Shown: positions 5,005 to 5,195 of the stretch, one piece after another
Position numbering within the stretch: the first letter of the stretch is position 1
Layout: each line of letters begins with the position of its first letter
Assembly (NCBI GenBank): GCA_947623645.1
Contig: CANQHK010000085.1
Location: 1-5,195 of the forward strand
From: an uncultured Bacilli bacterium
GTDB lineage: Bacteria; Bacillota_I; Bacilli_A; RF39; UBA660
Direction: 5' to 3'
DNA length: 5,195 bases
Notes under the pieces: model-generated
Told to the model about the DNA's origin: nothing
Seen by the model: the letters and a program-made list of their open reading frames with translations, nothing else
Databases searched by the model: none
Program-made: the position numbers and the translations under genes

Positions 5005-5195
5005 ATGAAGTTATTAGTTGTTCCTCAAAATATTCAGGAATCTATCCCTTACATTGATGGTTATCTTCTTGCATTAAAAGATTTTTCCGTAAGTTATCAA
5101 GAAACGTATACTCTAGAGGAAATTTCCAAAGTTCTTTTAACAGGAAAAGAAGTTTTCGTTGTTTTAAATAAAAATATTTTTAATCAGGAAGTAAG
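5005..5195 (+). CDS. Partial gene, probable U32-family peptidase-like protein (N-terminus)
   Basis: Sixty-three codons are visible and the frame is still open at the window edge, so the 3' end is missing. The ATG follows TAGGTGA at 4993-4999. The visible part begins with a strand (MKLLVVPQ), then a segment with GYLLALKDFSVSY (19-31), a helix TLEEISKVLL (36-45) and the strand KEVFVVLNKNIFN (48-60). The pattern of a buried strand, 'xFSVxY', then 'VFVxLNKN' resembles the TIM-barrel start of small U32-like peptidases of Bacilli, which I offer from memory of family patterns rather than a search. In many Bacillota rnhB follows rbgA; this is not rnhB. It has its own promoter. Confidence 0.55.
   Translation, partial: MKLLVVPQNIQESIPYIDGYLLALKDFSVSYQETYTLEEISKVLLTGKEVFVVLNKNIFNQEV

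Overview
The window is AT-rich DNA, and all eight complete genes lie on the + strand. It looks like a low-GC Bacillota genome, most likely from class Bacilli and possibly an uncultured gut lineage. The reasons are a Bacillus-like L19 of 115 residues, strong AGGAGG-type ribosome binding sites, sigma-A type promoters with extended -10 boxes, short hairpin/T-run terminators, and the gene order rplS - lepB - (accessory genes) - rbgA. Every visible stop is TAA or TAG, but all Trp codons are TGG, so I see no sign that TGA is reassigned.

Layout. Positions 1-94 hold no recognisable gene. A very good promoter (95-123) lies inside a 17-bp inverted repeat (74-116). A structured leader of about 70 nt, a candidate L19 autoregulatory RNA, precedes rplS (200-547). 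A hairpin terminator that includes the rplS stop codon separates it from lepB (585-1070, type I signal peptidase), which probably depends partly on read-through. Next come two small single-pass membrane proteins that look like separate units: a PepSY-domain protein with an Asn-rich linker (1139-1570) and an unrecognised four-cysteine protein (1733-2191). A block of three AT-rich genes follows: a stand-alone SWIM zinc-finger protein (2360-2812), a GNAT acetyltransferase (2833-3360) and an HD-domain phosphohydrolase (3460-4026). The conserved backbone resumes with rbgA/ylqF (4054-4914), its terminator, a fresh promoter, and the start of a gene that runs off the window (5005 onward, probably U32-peptidase-like).

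How it fits together. rplS and rbgA both serve the 50S ribosomal subunit (a structural protein and a late assembly GTPase), and lepB serves protein export. These three are a common neighbourhood in Bacillota. The genes between lepB and rbgA look like accessory content. The SWIM-GNAT-HD block uses ATA for 19 of 45 Ile codons by my count, against about 4 of 55 in rplS, lepB and rbgA, which suggests later acquisition or weaker codon selection. I see no CRISPR array, transposase, integrase, tRNA or rRNA. I also see no convincing new defence or mobile system. The best leads are the promoter-embedded inverted repeat, the rplS leader, and the accessory block with its two short similar intergenic remnants.
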